Below, piece by piece: positions 5,190 to 6,590 of a stretch of 6,590 nt of DNA. The notes beneath the pieces are model-generated. The model did no database searches. It had not been told where the DNA came from and was given only the letters and a program-made list of their open reading frames with translations. The DNA is from Rickettsiaceae bacterium 4572_127 (GTDB lineage Bacteria; Pseudomonadota; Alphaproteobacteria; Rs-D84; NBLK01): the NCBI GenBank assembly GCA_002084505.1, contig NBLK01000033.1, positions 1 through 6,590 of the forward strand, read 5' to 3'. Numbering within the stretch: position 1 is the first letter of the stretch; each line of letters begins with the position of its first letter. Both the position numbers and the translations under genes were made by a program.

Positions 5190-5287
5190 TTGAAAAGCTA
5201 CAAAAAGAACCTAAAAGTTGTTCTTAGAAAAACAAAAATACTATTACAAAAAAAGAAAAAAAGAAAAATTAGTATTTGGTTTCACTA

Positions 5288-5346
5288 TATCACCCACCCC
5301 TTGTGGGAGGGTCAAAATATCTTTAGATATTTTGGGGCGGGGTAAA
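5288..5346 (-). repeat. Dispersed palindromic repeat A, copy 2
   Basis: The 59-bp inverted counterpart of 459-515. The two share TTTACCCC, CCC, AAAATA, TATTTTGACCCTCCCACAAG, GGGG and GGGTGATA. The inner hairpin differs in bases but keeps full pairing: here AAAATATCT/AGATATTTT around AA, against AAAATAGC/GCTATTTT in copy 1. It lies between lpxD and fabZ and, read toward fabZ, has the same orientation as copy 1 has toward the aminopeptidase gene. Confidence 0.8.
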
Positions 5347-5362
5347 AATGAAAATCGATTCG

Positions 5363-5392
5363 GTGAGATTCCTGCCTTCGCAGGAATCTCAC
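5363..5392. repeat. Perfect hairpin repeat B, copy 2
   Basis: GTGAGATTCCTGC, loop CTTC, GCAGGAATCTCAC: a perfect 13-bp stem. It shares ATTCCTGC-n-TTCGCAGGAAT with copy 1 (523-548). Relative to repeat A it lies on the opposite side from copy 1, so A and B are separate modules that sit together rather than one fixed unit. Confidence 0.75.
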
Positions 5393-5475
5393 AACACAGA
5401 AACATAGACTTTGTAGTATTAACATAGTTGAGACTAAGAAAAACATACAAATTAAAATTAGTTGCTTTTCTAAGG

Positions 5476-5481
5476 AAGGAG
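5476..5481 (+). promoter_or_regulatory. Ribosome-binding site setting the fabZ start
   Basis: AAGGAG 6 nt before the ATG at 5488. The open frame extends upstream to a TTG at 5428, but that stretch has no matching ribosome-binding site and is unlike FabZ, so 5488 is the start. Confidence 0.85.
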
Positions 5482-5487
5482 AAAAAA

Positions 5488-5934
5488 ATGACAAAAAAAA
5501 TAACACTAACGCAGGAAGAAATTAAAAAATATATTCCACATCGTGATCCATTTTTATTTGTAGAAACAATTGAGGATTTAATAACAGGTGAAGAAGGAGT
5601 TGGAACATATCAAGTAACAGGAAAAGAAGATTTTTTCCGTGGGCACTTTCCTGCTCGTCCAGTTTTTCCAGGGGTTTTGATAATGGAAGCATTAGCACAA
5701 ACAGCAGGAGTTATTGGATGTCATTTTTCTAATTTTACAGATAAGTTGATATTTTTTATGTCTATGGATAATGTTAAATTTAGAAATCCAGTTGGACCGG
5801 GAGATTTGTTAAAATTCCGTGTTAAAAAAGTTCTAATGCGATCGAGAGTTTGGAAATTTGATGCTAAGGCTTATGTTGGAGATAAAATCGTGGCAGAAGG
5901 AATCTTAACTGCTATGATAATGGATAATAAATAA
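5488..5934 (+). CDS. fabZ: 3-hydroxyacyl-[acyl-carrier-protein] dehydratase FabZ
   Basis: 148 aa from the ATG at 5488, matching the ~150 aa of FabZ; a single hot-dog fold. It dehydrates (3R)-3-hydroxyacyl-ACP to trans-2-enoyl-ACP in the cytoplasm and so competes with LpxD for 3-hydroxyacyl-ACP. Visible: PHRDPFLFV (17-25), catalytic His53 in FRGHFP, PGVLIMEALAQTAG (61-74) with catalytic Glu67, and the KFRNPVGPGDLL segment (97-108). It follows lpxD in the classic order, but the 424-bp repeat-filled gap suggests it may have its own promoter. None is clear, though TTGAGA (5428-5433) with TAAAAT (5453-5458) at a 19-nt spacing is a weak candidate. It ends in an intrinsic terminator, and lpxA, the usual next gene, is absent. 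Confidence 0.95.
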   Translation: MTKKITLTQEEIKKYIPHRDPFLFVETIEDLITGEEGVGTYQVTGKEDFFRGHFPARPVFPGVLIMEALAQTAGVIGCHFSNFTDKLIFFMSMDNVKFRNPVGPGDLLKFRVKKVLMRSRVWKFDAKAYVGDKIVAEGILTAMIMDNK

Positions 5935-5941
5935 ATAAAAT

Positions 5942-5967
5942 AAAAGAGCCGAAAGGCTCTTTTTTTT
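5942..5967 (+). terminator. Intrinsic terminator after fabZ
   Basis: AAAAGAGCC, GNRA-type loop GAAA, GGCTCTTTT: a perfect 9-bp stem running into an unbroken T-tract to 5967, 7 nt after the fabZ stop. The A-rich other side could make it weakly bidirectional. Confidence 0.92.
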
Positions 5968-5969
5968 AT

Positions 5970-6095
5970 GGTTATGTTCCACAATGTGTCGCTTTTCTTT
6001 GTTTTTAGTTATTTTTAATTGGCTTATTTACAAGGTTTTATTTTAAAAAGCGACATCTTCGGGAACATAGCCTTTTTTGTCTAAGGCTGTGTTCC
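5970..6095. repeat. Three-armed inverted-repeat region after fabZ
   Basis: Arm 1 GGTTATGTTCC (5970-5980) and arm 2 GGAACATAGCC (6062-6072) pair except for one G/T. Inside them TGTCGCTTTT (5987-5996) and AAAAGCGACA (6046-6055) pair perfectly, giving a ~103-bp hairpin or MITE-like unit, followed by a T6 run (6073-6078). Arm 3 GGCTGTGTTCC (6085-6095) can also pair with arm 2 (one G/T), so the 1:2 and 2:3 stems exclude each other. A short AGGG/CCCT stem follows (6102-6112). No ORF is present in 5935-6246; the rest, 6113-6211, is plain A+T-rich DNA. Confidence 0.65.
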
Positions 6096-6211
6096 AGATT
6101 AAGGGATGCCCCTACAATAAACATATTGAGGACAATTTTTCTACATTTTTTATTATTTTTATAGATAAAAAAAAGTTTTGAAATTAATGCATTATGTAGT
6201 AAATCTTACTA

Positions 6212-6240
6212 TTGATATTTATCTAAAAAAAGAGTATAAT
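6212..6240 (+). promoter_or_regulatory. Consensus-like sigma70 promoter of the right-end gene
   Basis: TTGATA (6212-6217), a 17-nt spacer and a perfect TATAAT (6235-6240), then 6 nt to the ATG at 6247. Transcription should begin at or beside the start codon, giving a leaderless mRNA. The geometry is the same as at the 172-aa gene. Confidence 0.75.
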
Positions 6241-6246
6241 AGCATT

Positions 6247-6590
6247 ATGGAACAGAAAATCAAAAAATTTCACAATTATCAATTTCTAAATGGTCTATTG
6301 CTTTTTATAGTAATTGGATTATTAGGGTATGCTCTTTACAGTCATTTTTACAAAAAAGAAAGTATTGATTTTGAAGATACTACAATTGAAGAAATCATAA
6401 GTTCTAATGAGATGGAAGATATTCAAGAAAAAAAAGGACAGACGATTGAAGAGGCTAAGCAAGAACAAGAGGAAATAAAAGAAGCTGAAGAAAAGTTAGA
6501 TCCGAAAAAACCAAAGCTAGTTTACAGAACTCTAAAATTAAAAACAGAAGAAAAAATTGAAATCCCAACATTAGATTTTTCCGCTAAGCC
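6247..6590 (+). CDS. Single-pass membrane protein, N-terminal part (runs off right edge)
   Basis: 114 codons are visible from the ATG at 6247 with no stop before the window end. I do not recognise the family. A basic N-terminus (MEQKIKKFHNYQ) precedes one hydrophobic segment (about 14-33), predicting type II topology with the rest in the periplasm. Residues 38-85 are rich in Glu/Lys and probably helical or coiled-coil (QEKKGQTIEEAKQEQEE). Then a DPKKPK turn leads into a segment that looks like extended strand. There is no Shine-Dalgarno sequence; the promoter ends 6 nt upstream. An in-frame ATG at 6187 would add 20 residues but would lie upstream of the promoter and lacks a ribosome-binding site too. 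It is not LpxA, which normally follows fabZ, and the terminator shows that it is a separate transcription unit. Confidence 0.7.
   Translation, partial: MEQKIKKFHNYQFLNGLLLFIVIGLLGYALYSHFYKKESIDFEDTTIEEIISSNEMEDIQEKKGQTIEEAKQEQEEIKEAEEKLDPKKPKLVYRTLKLKTEEKIEIPTLDFSAK

Noticed and set aside
5428..5487. N-terminal extension of FabZ from a TTG
   Set aside because: The 20 extra residues do not resemble FabZ, and the AAGGAG at 5476-5481 clearly serves the ATG at 5488.
5218..5506. Short frames on both strands across repeats A and B before fabZ
   Set aside because: They translate palindromic repeats, and the frames are not kept in the other copies.
6187..6246. Upstream in-frame ATG for the right-end membrane protein
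   Set aside because: It lies before the TTGATA/TATAAT promoter and has no ribosome-binding site; kept only as an alternative start.

Overview
The window is an A+T-rich stretch of a Gram-negative bacterial chromosome, about two thirds A+T by eye. LpxD (lipid A), a Skp/OmpH-type periplasmic chaperone, FabZ and a lipobox protein together require an outer membrane with lipopolysaccharide. The FabG sequence and the skp-lpxD-fabZ order, with very A+T-rich DNA and many palindromic intergenic repeats, suggest a low-GC alphaproteobacterium (a Rickettsiales- or Holosporales-like lineage, or an A+T-rich gut alphaproteobacterium). That placement is an inference; no rRNA or other marker is present.

Layout, left to right. 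On the minus strand lie the first 139 codons of an M29-type aminopeptidase (1-419, cut by the window edge), preceded by fabG (556-1296). Then comes an orphan secreted protein of 172 aa, also minus (1703-2221). From 2634 the plus strand carries skp (2634-3266), a cysteine-rich lipoprotein with a TTG start touching the skp stop (3267-4055), lpxD (4068-5063) and fabZ (true start 5488, to 5934), closed by a clear intrinsic terminator (5942-5967). After a repeat-filled gap, a new membrane protein starts under a consensus-like promoter and runs off the right edge (6247-6590).

Functionally, FabG and FabZ are successive steps of fatty-acid elongation. FabG produces 3-hydroxyacyl-ACP, which is both the substrate of FabZ and the acyl donor for LpxD. 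Skp escorts outer-membrane proteins. The core theme is therefore envelope lipid and outer-membrane assembly. The usual partners bamA (before skp) and lpxA (after fabZ) are absent, so the conserved cluster has been broken up here.

The most interesting material is between the genes. Two copies of a 267-bp structured element (called E here) lie in inverted orientation at 1331-1597 and 2328-2594. Each reads toward a gene start, one toward fabG and one toward skp. They share a block with 49 of 50 bases identical, a hairpin whose few differences largely preserve pairing, matching inner palindromes at an identical 12-nt spacing, and one extra ~45-nt palindrome each, inserted at different places. A second repeat (A, ~58 bp) occurs before the aminopeptidase gene and before fabZ, each time beside an 11- to 13-bp perfect hairpin (B). 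A third region (5970-6095) has three arms that can form mutually exclusive stems. Two genes (the 172-aa protein and the last gene) have -10 boxes ending exactly 6 nt before their ATG and no Shine-Dalgarno sequence, which predicts leaderless mRNAs.
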